Source: Oxalobacteraceae bacterium UBA6018
GTDB lineage: Bacteria; Pseudomonadota; Gammaproteobacteria; Burkholderiales; Burkholderiaceae_D
Reading direction: 5' to 3'
Length of the DNA stretch: 64,000 bases
Assembly (NCBI GenBank): GCA_002428015.1
Contig: DIZW01000114.1
Coordinates: 1-64,000 of the forward strand
Of this stretch, positions 18,311-29,321 are shown piece after piece. The translations under genes were made by a program, and so were the position numbers. The notes below the pieces were generated by a model that saw nothing but the letters and a program-made list of their open reading frames with translations, did no database searches and had not been told where the DNA came from. Position 1 is the stretch's first letter. Every line of letters begins with the position of its first letter.

Positions 18311-19660
18311 ATGACCGACGGCCTGCCCCAACCTCAACGCCTGTTTGCCTTCATCGCCCTGGCCATCGCCATCACCATGGCCGTGCTCGACAGCGCCATC
18401 GTCAACGTCGCCTTGCCGGTCATCGGGCACGACCTGGCCGTCACGCCGGCCCAGGCCATCTGGGTGGTCAACGCCTACCAGCTGGCGGTGACGGTGGCGC
18501 TGCTGCCGCTGGCCTCGCTCGGCGATATCCTCGGCTACAAGCGCGTCTACTGGTGGGGCCTGGCGATCTTCACCGTGGCCTCGTTCGCCTGCGCCAACGC
18601 GCACTCGCTGGCCTTCCTGGCTTGCGCGCGCGTGGTGCAGGGCCTGGGCGCGGCCGGCATCATGAGCGTGAACATCGCGCTGGTGCGCTTCATCTATCCG
18701 CGCGCCCAGCTCGGCGTAGGCGTCGGCTACGCCTCGCTGGTGGTCGCGGCCTCGTCCGCCGCCGGCCCCACCGTGGCGTCGGTGATCCTGGCGGTGGCGC
18801 ACTGGCAGTGGCTGTTCCTGGTGAACGTGCCGCTCGGCGTGCTCGCGCTGGTGATCGCGGCGCGCGCGCTGCCGGTCACGCCGGCCTCGGGCAAGCGCTT
18901 CGACACGGGCAGCGCGGTGTTGAACGTCGTCACCTTCGGCCTGCTCATCTCGGGGCTGACCACCATCAGCCAGCCGGGCGGCACCCAACGCGGCCTGTTG
19001 ATGGTGGCGGCCAGCGTGGTGGCCGGCGTGCTGTACGTGCGGCGCGAGCGCGGCATCGCCGTGCCGATGCTGCCGATCGACCTGCTGCGCATGCCGGTGT
19101 TCGCCTTGTCGATGCTGACCTCGGTGAGCGCGTTCGCGGCGCAGAGCATCACCTTCATCGCCCTGCCCTTCTACTTTCAGCAGACCCTGGGCCGCTCGGA
19201 GGCGCAGACCGGTTTGCTGATGACGCCCTGGCCGCTGGTGACCGCGCTGATCGCGCCGCTGGCCGGGCGCCTGTCGGACCGCTTCGCGTCCGAAAAACTG
19301 TGCAGCATCGGCCTGGCGGTGATGGGCTGCGGCCTGGGTTCGATGGCCTTGCTGAGCGCTGACCCGAGCTCGTTCGACCTGGGCTGGCGCCTCGGTTTGT
19401 GCGGCCTCGGCTTCGGGCTGTTCCAGTCGCCGAACAACCGGGTGATCATCGGCAGCGCGCCCAAGGAGCGCAGCGGCGGCGCCTCGGGCCTGCAGTCGAT
19501 CGGCCGCCTGCTGGGCCAGTCGGCCGGCGCGGTCATCGTGGCGCTGGTGTTCGCGCTGGCCAAGGTACACCAGACCTTGATCCTGACCTCGATCGCGGCC
19601 GCGCTGGGCTTCATCGCGGCGGGCGTGAGCGGCTTTCGGCGCGCGAACGCCCAGCACTAG
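18311..19660 (+). CDS. MFS transporter, DHA2 (EmrB/QacA-like) family
   Basis: A membrane protein of 449 residues with about 14 hydrophobic segments. Motifs of drug:H+ antiporter-2 proteins are visible: LDSAIVNVALPVIG in the first helix, WVVNAYQLAVTVALLPLA, LGDILGYKRV, and RVVQGLGAAGIM. It is predicted to export a drug, metabolite or sugar by proton antiport; the substrate is unknown. No strong ribosome-binding site precedes the ATG. It converges on the FAD-dependent dehydrogenase gene. Confidence 0.9.
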   Translation: MTDGLPQPQRLFAFIALAIAITMAVLDSAIVNVALPVIGHDLAVTPAQAIWVVNAYQLAVTVALLPLASLGDILGYKRVYWWGLAIFTVASFACANAHSLAFLACARVVQGLGAAGIMSVNIALVRFIYPRAQLGVGVGYASLVVAASSAAGPTVASVILAVAHWQWLFLVNVPLGVLALVIAARALPVTPASGKRFDTGSAVLNVVTFGLLISGLTTISQPGGTQRGLLMVAASVVAGVLYVRRERGIAVPMLPIDLLRMPVFALSMLTSVSAFAAQSITFIALPFYFQQTLGRSEAQTGLLMTPWPLVTALIAPLAGRLSDRFASEKLCSIGLAVMGCGLGSMALLSADPSSFDLGWRLGLCGLGFGLFQSPNNRVIIGSAPKERSGGASGLQSIGRLLGQSAGAVIVALVFALAKVHQTLILTSIAAALGFIAAGVSGFRRANAQH

Positions 19661-19694
19661 CCCACTTGCCGCGGACGTCCCGCTCAGCCGCCGC

Positions 19695-21125
19695 TCACTT
19701 GCCGTCCAGGATCTTGCCGGGGTTGAGGATGCCCTTGGGGTCGAGCGTGCGTTTGATGGCGCGCATCATCTCGACCGCTTCGATGCCGGCCTCCTGCACC
19801 AGGAAATCCATCTTGTGCATGCCGATGCCGTGTTCGCCCGTGCAGGTGCCGTCCAGGCGGATCGCGCGCGCCACCAGCTGCGCGTTGAGCGTCTCGGCCA
19901 CCCGCCTTTCGTGGGCGGAGTTGGGGTCGATCAGGTAGCCGAAATGGAAGTTGCCGTCGCCGACGTGGCCCACCAGGTAGTAAGGCAGGCCGGCGGCGTC
20001 GGCTTCGTCCACCGATTCGAGCAGGCATTCGGCCAGGCGGCTGATCGGCACGCAGGTGTCGGTGCTGATGGCGCGGCAGCCGGGGCGCGACTGGATGGCG
20101 GCGAAGTAGGCGTGGTGGCGCGCCGTCCATAAGCGCGAGCGGTCTTCGGCACTGGTGGCCCATTCGAACGAGCCGCCGCCGAATTCGTCGGCGATCATGC
20201 GCACCGTCTCGGCCTGTTCCTTGACGCCGCTGGCGGTGCCGTGAAACTCCATCAGCAGCATGGGCGACTCGGGCAGCGCCAGCTTGCTGTGGACGTTGAC
20301 CATGCGGATGCTGTTGGCGTCGAGCAGCTCGACCCGGGCGATGGGAATGCCGGCCTGGATGATGTGGATGGCCGTGCGCACCGCCGCCTCGATCGACGGG
20401 AACGAGCACACGGCGGCCGACTCGGCTTCCGGCAGCGGATGCACGCGCACCACGATCTCGGTGAACACGCCGAGGGTGCCTTCGCTGCCGACCATGAGCC
20501 GGGTCAGGTCGTAGCCGGCGCTGCTTTTCTTGGCGCGGGTGCCGGTGCGCACCACCGCGCCGGAGGCGGTCACCACCTCCAGCGCCAGCACGTTTTCGCG
20601 CATGGTGCCGTAGCGGACGGCGTTGGTGCCGCTGGCGCGGGTGGCGCACATGCCGCCGATGGAGGCGTCAGCGCCGGGGTCGACCGGGAAGAACAGGCCT
20701 GTGCCCTTGAGCTCGCTATTGAGCTGCTTGCGGGTCACGCCCGGCTGCACGGTGACGGTCATGTCTTCGGCGTTGACAGCCAACACGCGGTTCATGCGGC
20801 TCACGTCCAGGCTGATGCCGCCGCGCACGGCCAGCAGGTGGCCTTCGAGCGAGGACCCGACTCCGAACGGGATCACCGGCACGGCGTGAGCGTCGGCGAA
20901 AACGATCAGGTCGATGACGTCCTGGGTGCTCTCGGCGAACAGCACCGCCTCGGGCGGGGGTACGTCGACGTAGGCCGATTCGTCGCGTCCGTGCTGCTCG
21001 CGCACCGCCAGCGCGGTGGACAGCTGGGCGCCGAAGCGCGCGGCCAGCGCGGCCAGCAGGTCCGGCGTGAGGCGCGCCGGCGCCGCGGTGGAGCGTGGGG
21101 AATCGGTCGTCAACAGCATCGTCAT
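19695..21125 (-). CDS. FAD-linked 2-hydroxyacid dehydrogenase (D-lactate/glycolate type)
   Basis: The 476-residue product belongs to the GlcD/Dld group. An N-terminal PCMH-type FAD domain shows VIPFGVGSSLEGH and PGADASIGGM; the C-terminal FAD-oxidase domain shows HVGDGNFHFG and the terminal TCTGEHGIGMHK and DPKGILNPGK. These enzymes oxidise D-lactate, glycolate or similar 2-hydroxyacids and pass electrons to cytochromes or quinone. I chose the ATG at 21125 over an upstream TTG. It lies 17 bp after the GH27 gene, so the two may be cotranscribed, though their link is unclear. Confidence 0.92.
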   Translation of the reverse strand: MTMLLTTDSPRSTAAPARLTPDLLAALAARFGAQLSTALAVREQHGRDESAYVDVPPPEAVLFAESTQDVIDLIVFADAHAVPVIPFGVGSSLEGHLLAVRGGISLDVSRMNRVLAVNAEDMTVTVQPGVTRKQLNSELKGTGLFFPVDPGADASIGGMCATRASGTNAVRYGTMRENVLALEVVTASGAVVRTGTRAKKSSAGYDLTRLMVGSEGTLGVFTEIVVRVHPLPEAESAAVCSFPSIEAAVRTAIHIIQAGIPIARVELLDANSIRMVNVHSKLALPESPMLLMEFHGTASGVKEQAETVRMIADEFGGGSFEWATSAEDRSRLWTARHHAYFAAIQSRPGCRAISTDTCVPISRLAECLLESVDEADAAGLPYYLVGHVGDGNFHFGYLIDPNSAHERRVAETLNAQLVARAIRLDGTCTGEHGIGMHKMDFLVQEAGIEAVEMMRAIKRTLDPKGILNPGKILDGK

Positions 21126-21142
21126 TTCTCTTTCAAACAAGG

Positions 21143-22987
21143 TCAGTGTTCAAGTCGGGCGTCGGCCCAGGCCAGCGCCACCGGGCCGGCCGCCTTCTGG
21201 CTGTCGGCGGCCACCAGTTCCAGGATGCGCACACCGGCGACCGGCACGTTCAGCTGCACCGGCGCGGCGCTGCGCTTTTCCAGCAGCAGCTTGCCGTCGC
21301 CGTACACGCGGTAGCTGATGGCATGCCGGCGCGCCGCCGCGCGGCTCTCGTCGAGCACCCCGGCGGTGGCCAGGAAACGGCTGTACGGCTGGTCCAGCCG
21401 CACTTCCAGGCGCGAGTTGTCGAGCACGCCGATGCCGTCCTGGTGGCGCTTGCCGCCCACGGTCAGCGCGGCGCCGGAGGGCGCGGCGTCCACCCGGGCC
21501 GGGACCCAGCCGGCCGGCAGCGTGCGGCCCAGCGCCGCGCGCCCGTCCTCGGCCACGTTGACGCTGGCCGGCATGCGGTCCAGGTACTGCGCCGGCGCGG
21601 CCTGCCCCTTCACCAGCAGCAGCGCCGTCTCATGCGGCGCCAGGGTCATCGCGATGGCGTCGCCGGCGAGGGCGCGGCTCTGGTGGGTCCACAGGTCGCG
21701 CACGGTGACGCCGGCCTGGGCGCCAAGTCTCAGCCGGGCCAGCGGCAGCGATACGCCGGCGGGCCGCTCGCCGCGGTTGACCAGGGCCACCGCCACGGCG
21801 CCCGGCTCGGCCAGCGTCTTGGCCAGGACCTGGGTGTCGCCGTCGCGCATGAGGGTGATGGCCTGGTTGCCGGCCGGGTCCTGGTCCACGGCGACGACGT
21901 CGGCGTTGCGCGCGATATCGATCAGCTCCTGCGGCATCCTGGTCAGGTCGGCGCCGAGGATCAGCGGCGCGCTGAGCATGGCCCACAGCGATAGGTGGGC
22001 GCGCGCTTGCGTCAGGTGGGCGGCGTCGAATTCGCCGTTGCCGATCTCGAGCATGTCCGGGTCGTTCCAGTGGCCGGGGCCGGCGTACAGCGCACGCTGT
22101 TCGGCGCTGTCGAAGTTGCGCAGCATCGAGGCCCAGGTGGCGCTGATGTCCGCGCTGGTGCGCCAGGCGTTGCCCTGCCGCCTGCCCCAGTCGGCCACGC
22201 TGGCTTCGCCCCAGGTGCAGATCGAGAGCACGTAGTCGCCCAGCGGGCGCACCGTGGCGATCGCCTTGGCCAGGCTGGCGTACAGGCCCTCGACCTTGCC
22301 CTCGTCGGAGCGCTCCGGGTGGGCGCGCACCATCAGCGGCGCCAGCGCGCGGAACTGGCCGGCCTTGACGGCGGCCTTGGCGGGACCGAAGTCGGCCAGG
22401 CCGCAGGCGTCCACTTTCAGCAGGTCGATGTTCCACTCGCCGAAGAACAGGCGCATGTCCTGCTCCTGGAACTCGAGCGAGCCGATCTCGCGCTCGGCCA
22501 CGCTGCCCACCGGCAGGTTGGGGCTGTGCGCGTCCCAGGCCTGGGAGCAGGCGTTGCGCCCGATGTCGGTGTACAGGCCGGCCTTCAGGTCCAGCGCGTG
22601 CAGGCGGTCCACCAGGGGGCGCAGGCTGGTCTGGCCGTCGGCCATGGCGGCGCTGGGGAACATGCTGGTGCGCACCTCGATACGCCCGTCGGCGCGGCGC
22701 CGCAGCCACCAGCCGTCGTCGATGTCGACGTAGCGATAGCCGGCGTCGGCCAGGCCGGACTGCTTGAGCGTGTCGGCCACGGCCAGGATCTTCGCCTCGG
22801 TCACTTCGGTGCGGAACGCGTTCCACGGATTCCAGCCCATCGGCGGTGTGGCCACGTAGGCCGCCGCCGGCACGGAGAACTGGCCGGTGGGCTGCAGGCC
22901 GGCGGCGCCGGCGGGCGCGGCGGCGAAGGCGGCCGCCAGCAGGCTGGCGAGCACGGGACGAAGCGGGCGCGGGGACATGTGCGGCAT
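21143..22987 (-). CDS. GH27 alpha-galactosidase with C-terminal NPCBM-like domain, exported
   Basis: Signal peptide at residues 1-28, then a GH27 barrel: PPMGWNPWNAF, YVDIDDGWW, the nucleophile Asp193 in LLKVDACG, and YAGPGHWNDPDMLEIG. A Greek-key domain follows, and residues about 475-614 look like an NPCBM (novel putative carbohydrate-binding) module. The 614-residue length exceeds that of simple GH27 enzymes because of this module. The enzyme should cleave terminal alpha-D-galactose; alpha-N-acetylgalactosamine or beta-L-arabinopyranose are possible alternatives in the family. It lies 42 bp after cueR, probably by chance proximity rather than copper control. Confidence 0.88.
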   Translation of the reverse strand: MPHMSPRPLRPVLASLLAAAFAAAPAGAAGLQPTGQFSVPAAAYVATPPMGWNPWNAFRTEVTEAKILAVADTLKQSGLADAGYRYVDIDDGWWLRRRADGRIEVRTSMFPSAAMADGQTSLRPLVDRLHALDLKAGLYTDIGRNACSQAWDAHSPNLPVGSVAEREIGSLEFQEQDMRLFFGEWNIDLLKVDACGLADFGPAKAAVKAGQFRALAPLMVRAHPERSDEGKVEGLYASLAKAIATVRPLGDYVLSICTWGEASVADWGRRQGNAWRTSADISATWASMLRNFDSAEQRALYAGPGHWNDPDMLEIGNGEFDAAHLTQARAHLSLWAMLSAPLILGADLTRMPQELIDIARNADVVAVDQDPAGNQAITLMRDGDTQVLAKTLAEPGAVAVALVNRGERPAGVSLPLARLRLGAQAGVTVRDLWTHQSRALAGDAIAMTLAPHETALLLVKGQAAPAQYLDRMPASVNVAEDGRAALGRTLPAGWVPARVDAAPSGAALTVGGKRHQDGIGVLDNSRLEVRLDQPYSRFLATAGVLDESRAAARRHAISYRVYGDGKLLLEKRSAAPVQLNVPVAGVRILELVAADSQKAAGPVALAWADARLEH

Positions 22988-23029
22988 CGGGCTACCTTTT
23001 GTATTGATTCGCGTACAGCATTATCTTCC

Positions 23030-23469
23030 TTATCCGAGCGACAGGTCGTCAAGTATCGGACAATCCGGGCGGTCGTCGCCGTGGCAGGCCTTGGCCAGGC
23101 GTTCCAGGGTACGCTTCATGGCCTGCATCTGGGCGATTTTCTCGTCGAGCTCGTCGATATGGCGGCGCGCCAGCGCGCGCACGTCCTTGCTGGCGCGGCC
23201 CTTGTCCTGCCACAGCGCCAGCAGGGTGCCGATCTGCTCGAGCGTGAAGCCCAGCTCGCGCCCGCGGTGGATGAAGTGCAGCACCTGCACGTCCTGGGCG
23301 CTGTAGAGCCGGTAGCCGGCGCCGGTGCGCCGCGCCGCGCCGATCAGGCCGATCGACTCGTAATGCCGGATCATCTTGGCCGACACCCCGGACGCCTTGG
23401 CGGCCTCGCCGATGTTGAGCATGCCCTGCTGGCGCGCCGCGCCATGGTCCAGTGGCGTATCCGGTGTCA

Positions 23470-23470
<1 letters not shown>
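23030..23470 (-). CDS. cueR: Copper-responsive MerR regulator CueR
   Basis: A MerR-family activator that distorts promoters with 19-bp spacers when bound to Cu+. The N-terminal helix-turn-helix (NIGEAAKASGVSAKMIRHYE), a long dimerisation helix and the C-terminal pair of metal-binding cysteines (CHGDDRPDC) identify it. The ATG at 23470 overlaps the copA stop (TGATG), implying translational coupling, and gives 146 residues; an internal ATG at 23422 gives the more usual 130-residue form. Likely targets are the two 19-bp-spacer promoters between copA and copZ. Confidence 0.93.
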
Positions 23471-25656
<2,186 letters not shown>

Positions 25657-25685
25657 CGGTTCCTCCGTGGCTTGCAGACCCCGCC

Positions 25686-25716
25686 ATCATGAACCTTCCC
25701 ATTATAGTAAAGTCAA
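25686..25716 (-). promoter_or_regulatory. CueR-type promoter of copA-cueR (19-bp spacer)
   Basis: On the minus strand TTGACT (25716-25711) and CATGAT (25691-25686) are separated by 19 bp. The spacer contains ...GGGAAGGT, the right half of the CueR dyad, paired with ACTTTAC on the left. The overlong spacer is the hallmark of MerR-activated promoters. Confidence 0.85.
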
Positions 25717-25742
25717 GCGAACCGGGCAGGCGTACAATTCGC

Positions 25743-25773
25743 TTGACCTTACCACGGGGGCAAGGTTCACAAT
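25743..25773 (+). promoter_or_regulatory. CueR-type promoter of copZ (19-bp spacer)
   Basis: TTGACC (25743-25748) and CACAAT (25768-25773) are separated by 19 bp. The spacer carries the inverted repeat ACCTT...AAGGT typical of CueR operators. It drives copZ and the TolC-like and multicopper oxidase genes downstream. Confidence 0.85.
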
Positions 25774-25804
25774 GTGTTGGTCATTCATTTTCCAGGAGTA
25801 TCAC

Positions 25805-26002
25805 ATGATCAAGCTGAACGTTCCCGACATGAGCTGCGGCCACTGCGTCGGCGCCATCACCAAGGCCGTCAAGGCGCTCGACCACGACGCCGTGCTCGAC
25901 TTCGACCTGGCGACCCGCAGCGTCAAGCTGCAGACCGCCGTCCCGACCGGCAGCGTGCTGGCCACGCTGGCCGAAGCCGGCTATCCCGCCACCGAGCAAT
26001 AG
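25805..26002 (+). CDS. copZ: Copper chaperone CopZ
   Basis: A 65-residue heavy-metal-associated domain protein with the Cu+-binding pair Cys11 and Cys14 in MSCGHC and the usual ferredoxin-like length. It should carry Cu+ in the cytoplasm to CopA or CueR. The ATG follows AGGAG. It is the first gene of the plus-strand copper unit, four bases before the next gene. Confidence 0.94.
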   Translation: MIKLNVPDMSCGHCVGAITKAVKALDHDAVLDFDLATRSVKLQTAVPTGSVLATLAEAGYPATEQ

Positions 26003-26006
26003 GCGC

Positions 26007-27332
26007 ATGGCGCGGCTACTCACCGGCGCGCTGATCGCCGCGGCCGCCCTGGCCGCCGGCGGCTGCGCCAGCTTCTCGCCGGACGGCGGGTATGGCGCGG
26101 TGCGGCGCCTGGCGCAGGAACGCAGCGCCGGGCCAATCCCGGAGAGCGCGCCGGGGCAGTCGTCCAGCGCCGCCGCGCAAGTGGGCGCGCTGCTGGCGCG
26201 GCCGCTCAGCGCGCAGGCGGCCGTCACCGTCGCCATGCTGAACAACCGCGACCTGCGCGCCGACTACGCGGAACTGGGCGTCGCCGAGGCCGACCTGGTG
26301 CAGGCCGGGCGCCTGCCCAATCCCGGCTTCACGTTCGCGCGCCTGAAGGGTGGCGACGGCATCGACATCGAACGCAAATTCACCCTGCCCGTGATCGCCC
26401 TGTTGACGATGCCGATCGCGCGCGGCCTGGAGCAGCGCCGCTTTGAACAGGCGCAGCTGGGCGCGGCGCGCCAGCTGCTGCGCATCGCCGACGCCACCCG
26501 GCGCGCCTACTTCGGCGCCGTGGCCGCCCAGCAGAGCGTGCAGTACATGGAACAGGTCAAGAGCGCGGCCGAAGCCGGCGCCGAGCTGGCGCGCCGCATG
26601 GCCGCGGCGGGCAACTGGAGCGCCCTGCAGGCCGCGCGCGAACAGGCCTTCCTGGCCGACGCCCAGGCCAGTCTCGCGCGTGCGCAACAGGCACGCGTGG
26701 CCGGGCGCGAACGGCTCACCCGCCTGCTCGGGCTGGACGCGGCCAGCTTCACGCTGCCCGAGCGCCTGCCCGACCTGCCGGCCGCGCCAACCGAGATCCA
26801 CGACGCCGAAGCGCAGGCGCTCGGCAACCGGCTGGACCTGCTGATGGCGCAGAAGGAGCTGGCCGGCCTGGCCGCGTCGCTCGGCCTCACGCGCGCGACC
26901 GGCTTCGTCAACCTGCTCGACCTGAGCTACCTGCGCAACAGCGGCGCCCACGGCTACGAGATCGAACTGCAGGTGCCGCTGTTCGACTGGGGCGGCGCGC
27001 GCGTGGCCAAGGCCGAGACGCTGTACATGCAGGCGGTGCAGCGCGCCGCCGGCGCCGCTGTCAACGCGCGCTCGCAGGTGCGCGAAGCCTACGCCGGCTA
27101 CCACAGCGCCTACGAACTGGCGCGCCACTACCGCGACGAGGTGGTGCCGCTGAAAAAACGCATCTCGGACGAGCAGATGCTGCGCTATAACGGCATGCTG
27201 ATCAGCGTGTTCGAACTGCTGGCCGACGCGCGCGAGCAGGTCGCCAGCGTCAACGCGGCCATCGAAGCCCAGCGCGACTACTGGATCGCCGACGCGGCCC
27301 TGCAGGCGGCGATGAGCGGCGCCACCGACTAA
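26007..27332 (+). CDS. TolC-like outer-membrane efflux lipoprotein in copper locus
   Basis: A 441-residue outer-membrane factor of the TolC superfamily. The N-terminus is a lipoprotein signal ending in AAGGC, with the lipidated cysteine at residue 20. Two coiled-coil halves follow, with LPNPGFTFARLKGG and ELQVPLFDWGGARVA segments typical of such channels. No inner-membrane pump or membrane-fusion gene sits beside it, so it must pair with a pump elsewhere or act with the multicopper oxidase in periplasmic copper handling. It lies between copZ (4 bp) and the oxidase (30 bp) in one unit. Confidence 0.88.
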   Translation: MARLLTGALIAAAALAAGGCASFSPDGGYGAVRRLAQERSAGPIPESAPGQSSSAAAQVGALLARPLSAQAAVTVAMLNNRDLRADYAELGVAEADLVQAGRLPNPGFTFARLKGGDGIDIERKFTLPVIALLTMPIARGLEQRRFEQAQLGAARQLLRIADATRRAYFGAVAAQQSVQYMEQVKSAAEAGAELARRMAAAGNWSALQAAREQAFLADAQASLARAQQARVAGRERLTRLLGLDAASFTLPERLPDLPAAPTEIHDAEAQALGNRLDLLMAQKELAGLAASLGLTRATGFVNLLDLSYLRNSGAHGYEIELQVPLFDWGGARVAKAETLYMQAVQRAAGAAVNARSQVREAYAGYHSAYELARHYRDEVVPLKKRISDEQMLRYNGMLISVFELLADAREQVASVNAAIEAQRDYWIADAALQAAMSGATD

Positions 27333-27362
27333 CCCAGCGCAACGCAGGACGGATACAGCACC

Positions 27363-28742
27363 ATGGTTTCACGCAGAGATTTCTTCATCGGCGCCGGCGC
27401 GGCCGCCGTCACGCGCGCGGGCGCGGCCACCTTGCCGGAAGCGGCGCGGATGGACAGCGCCGCCACCCAGGCCCCGCTGGCGCCGCCCAACGGCCGCCCA
27501 TACAACCCGGTGGTCACCCTCAACGGCTGGACCCTGCCCTGGCGCATGAAGGACAACGTCAAGGAATTCCACCTCGTGGCCGAGCCGGTGGTGCGCGAGA
27601 TCGCGCCCGGCATGAAGGCCCAGCTGTGGGGCTACAACGGCCAGTCGCCGGGGCCGACCATCGAAGTGGTCGAAGGCGACCGGGTGCGCATCTTCGTCAC
27701 CAACAAGCTGCCCGAACAGACCAGCATGCACTGGCACGGCCAGCGCCTGCCCAACGGGATGGACGGCGTGACCGGTCTGACCCAGCCCGGCATCGCGCCC
27801 GGTAAAACCTATGTCTACGAATTCGTCGCGCGCCGCGCCGGCACTTTCATGTACCACCCGCACGCCGACGAGATGGTGCAGATGGCCATGGGGATGATGG
27901 GCCTGTGGATCACCCATCCCAAGGACCCGGCCTTCATGCCGGTCGAGCGCGACTACTGCCTGCTGCTCAACGCCTACGACATCGATCCGGGCAGCCTCAC
28001 GCCCAAGGTCAACACGATGACCGACTTTAACCTCTGGACCTTCAACAGCCGCGCCTTCCCCGGCGTCGATGCGATGGTCGCGGGCGTGGGCGAGCGCGTG
28101 CGCATCCGGGTCGGCAACCTGACCATGACCAACCACCCGATCCACCTGCACGGCCACGAATTCCACGTGACCGGCACCGATGGCGGCTGGGTGCCGCCGG
28201 CGGCGCGCTGGCCGGAGGTGACGACCGACATCGCGGTCGGCCAGATGCGCGCGATCGAACTCGTCGCCAGCGAGCCGGGCGACTGGGCCTTCCACTGCCA
28301 CAAGTCGCACCACACCATGAACGCCATGGGGCACGAGGTGCCGACCATGATCGGGGTCGACCAGCGCGAGGTGCTGGGCAAGATCAACCAGCTGGTGCCG
28401 GGCTATATGGCGATGGGCCAGACCGGCATGGCCGAGATGGAGAAGATGGCCATGATGCCGCTGCCGGACAATACCCTGCCGATGATGGGCGGGAGCGGCC
28501 CGTTCGGCGGCATCGGCATGGGCGGCATGTTCACCATGCTCAAGGTGCGCAAGGGAATGGCGCGGCACGACTACCGCGACCCCGGCTGGTACAGGCATCC
28601 GGCCGGCACCCAGGCCTACGAATGGCAGGAAGGCGGCGCGCCCATGCCGGACACGGTGCGCGCGCCCGACACCGCGCGCATGGCCGCCAAGCCCGGCGAA
28701 ACGGTGCTCAAGGTGACCAAGGGCGGCCACCATGAGCACTAG
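27363..28742 (+). CDS. Periplasmic multicopper oxidase (copper tolerance)
   Basis: The N-terminus VSRRDFFIGAGAAAV is a twin-arginine signal. All four copper-binding boxes are visible in order: HWHGQRLPNG, YHPHADEM, HPIHLHGHEF and HCHKSHHTMNAM, so a full type 1/2/3 copper set is expected. The 459-residue length suits a laccase-like or CopA/CueO-type cuprous oxidase that detoxifies Cu+ in the periplasm. A methionine-rich stretch (MAMGQTGMAEMEKMAMM) near residue 360 may bind extra copper. It closes the copZ unit. Confidence 0.92.
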   Translation: MVSRRDFFIGAGAAAVTRAGAATLPEAARMDSAATQAPLAPPNGRPYNPVVTLNGWTLPWRMKDNVKEFHLVAEPVVREIAPGMKAQLWGYNGQSPGPTIEVVEGDRVRIFVTNKLPEQTSMHWHGQRLPNGMDGVTGLTQPGIAPGKTYVYEFVARRAGTFMYHPHADEMVQMAMGMMGLWITHPKDPAFMPVERDYCLLLNAYDIDPGSLTPKVNTMTDFNLWTFNSRAFPGVDAMVAGVGERVRIRVGNLTMTNHPIHLHGHEFHVTGTDGGWVPPAARWPEVTTDIAVGQMRAIELVASEPGDWAFHCHKSHHTMNAMGHEVPTMIGVDQREVLGKINQLVPGYMAMGQTGMAEMEKMAMMPLPDNTLPMMGGSGPFGGIGMGGMFTMLKVRKGMARHDYRDPGWYRHPAGTQAYEWQEGGAPMPDTVRAPDTARMAAKPGETVLKVTKGGHHEH

Positions 28743-28889
28743 CTGGGGCGCTCGTGTCGCAAGCATGTGCTGGTTTCGTGGCAGCGCAACGGTGTGGTGA
28801 ATTTTTTCGAAGGCTAGTCGATTTCAGGCACCGCCGTTCGTCGTCAGGATGGCGGTCCCTTATCCAATCACTTTCAACATGGAGAAATC

Positions 28890-29288
28890 ATGCACAAGCA
28901 AATCATAATCAACCTGCCGGTCAAGGATCTGGACAAGTCCAAGACCTTCTTTTCCGCGCTCGGCTACGGCTTCGATCCGAAAGTCTGCAATGGGGACGCG
29001 GCCATGATGGTCATCGCGGACGGCAGCATCCATGCCATGCTGACGACCGAAGCCTTCTTCAAGTCACTCATCGACAAGCCCCTCGCGCAGGCGAAGCAAG
29101 CCAACGAGGTCGTGCTCTGCCTCACCTGCGAAAGCCGGGAAGAAGTCGACAGCCTGATCGCCAAGGCCGTCGGCGCGGGCGGGCGCACGCCGCATCCGCC
29201 GGAAGACCACGGCTTCATGTATGACCAAGGGTTCGAAGACCTGGACGGCCACCTCTGGAACCTGGTCTGGACGGCGCCGCCGGCCTGA
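28890..29288 (+). CDS. VOC (glyoxalase/bleomycin-resistance fold) family protein
   Basis: A 132-residue vicinal-oxygen-chelate domain protein beginning HKQIIINLPVKDLDKSKTFF and ending EDLDGHLWNLVW, where the family usually has its last metal-site segment. GGAG precedes the ATG. Proteins of this subgroup are small, mostly uncharacterised enzymes or resistance proteins; no specific reaction can be assigned. It is separated from the copper genes by 147 bp and converges on the lactonase. Confidence 0.85.
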   Translation: MHKQIIINLPVKDLDKSKTFFSALGYGFDPKVCNGDAAMMVIADGSIHAMLTTEAFFKSLIDKPLAQAKQANEVVLCLTCESREEVDSLIAKAVGAGGRTPHPPEDHGFMYDQGFEDLDGHLWNLVWTAPPA

Positions 29289-29321
29289 CCCTGCCGGCCG
29301 GACCGCACGCTAGCGCTAGCG

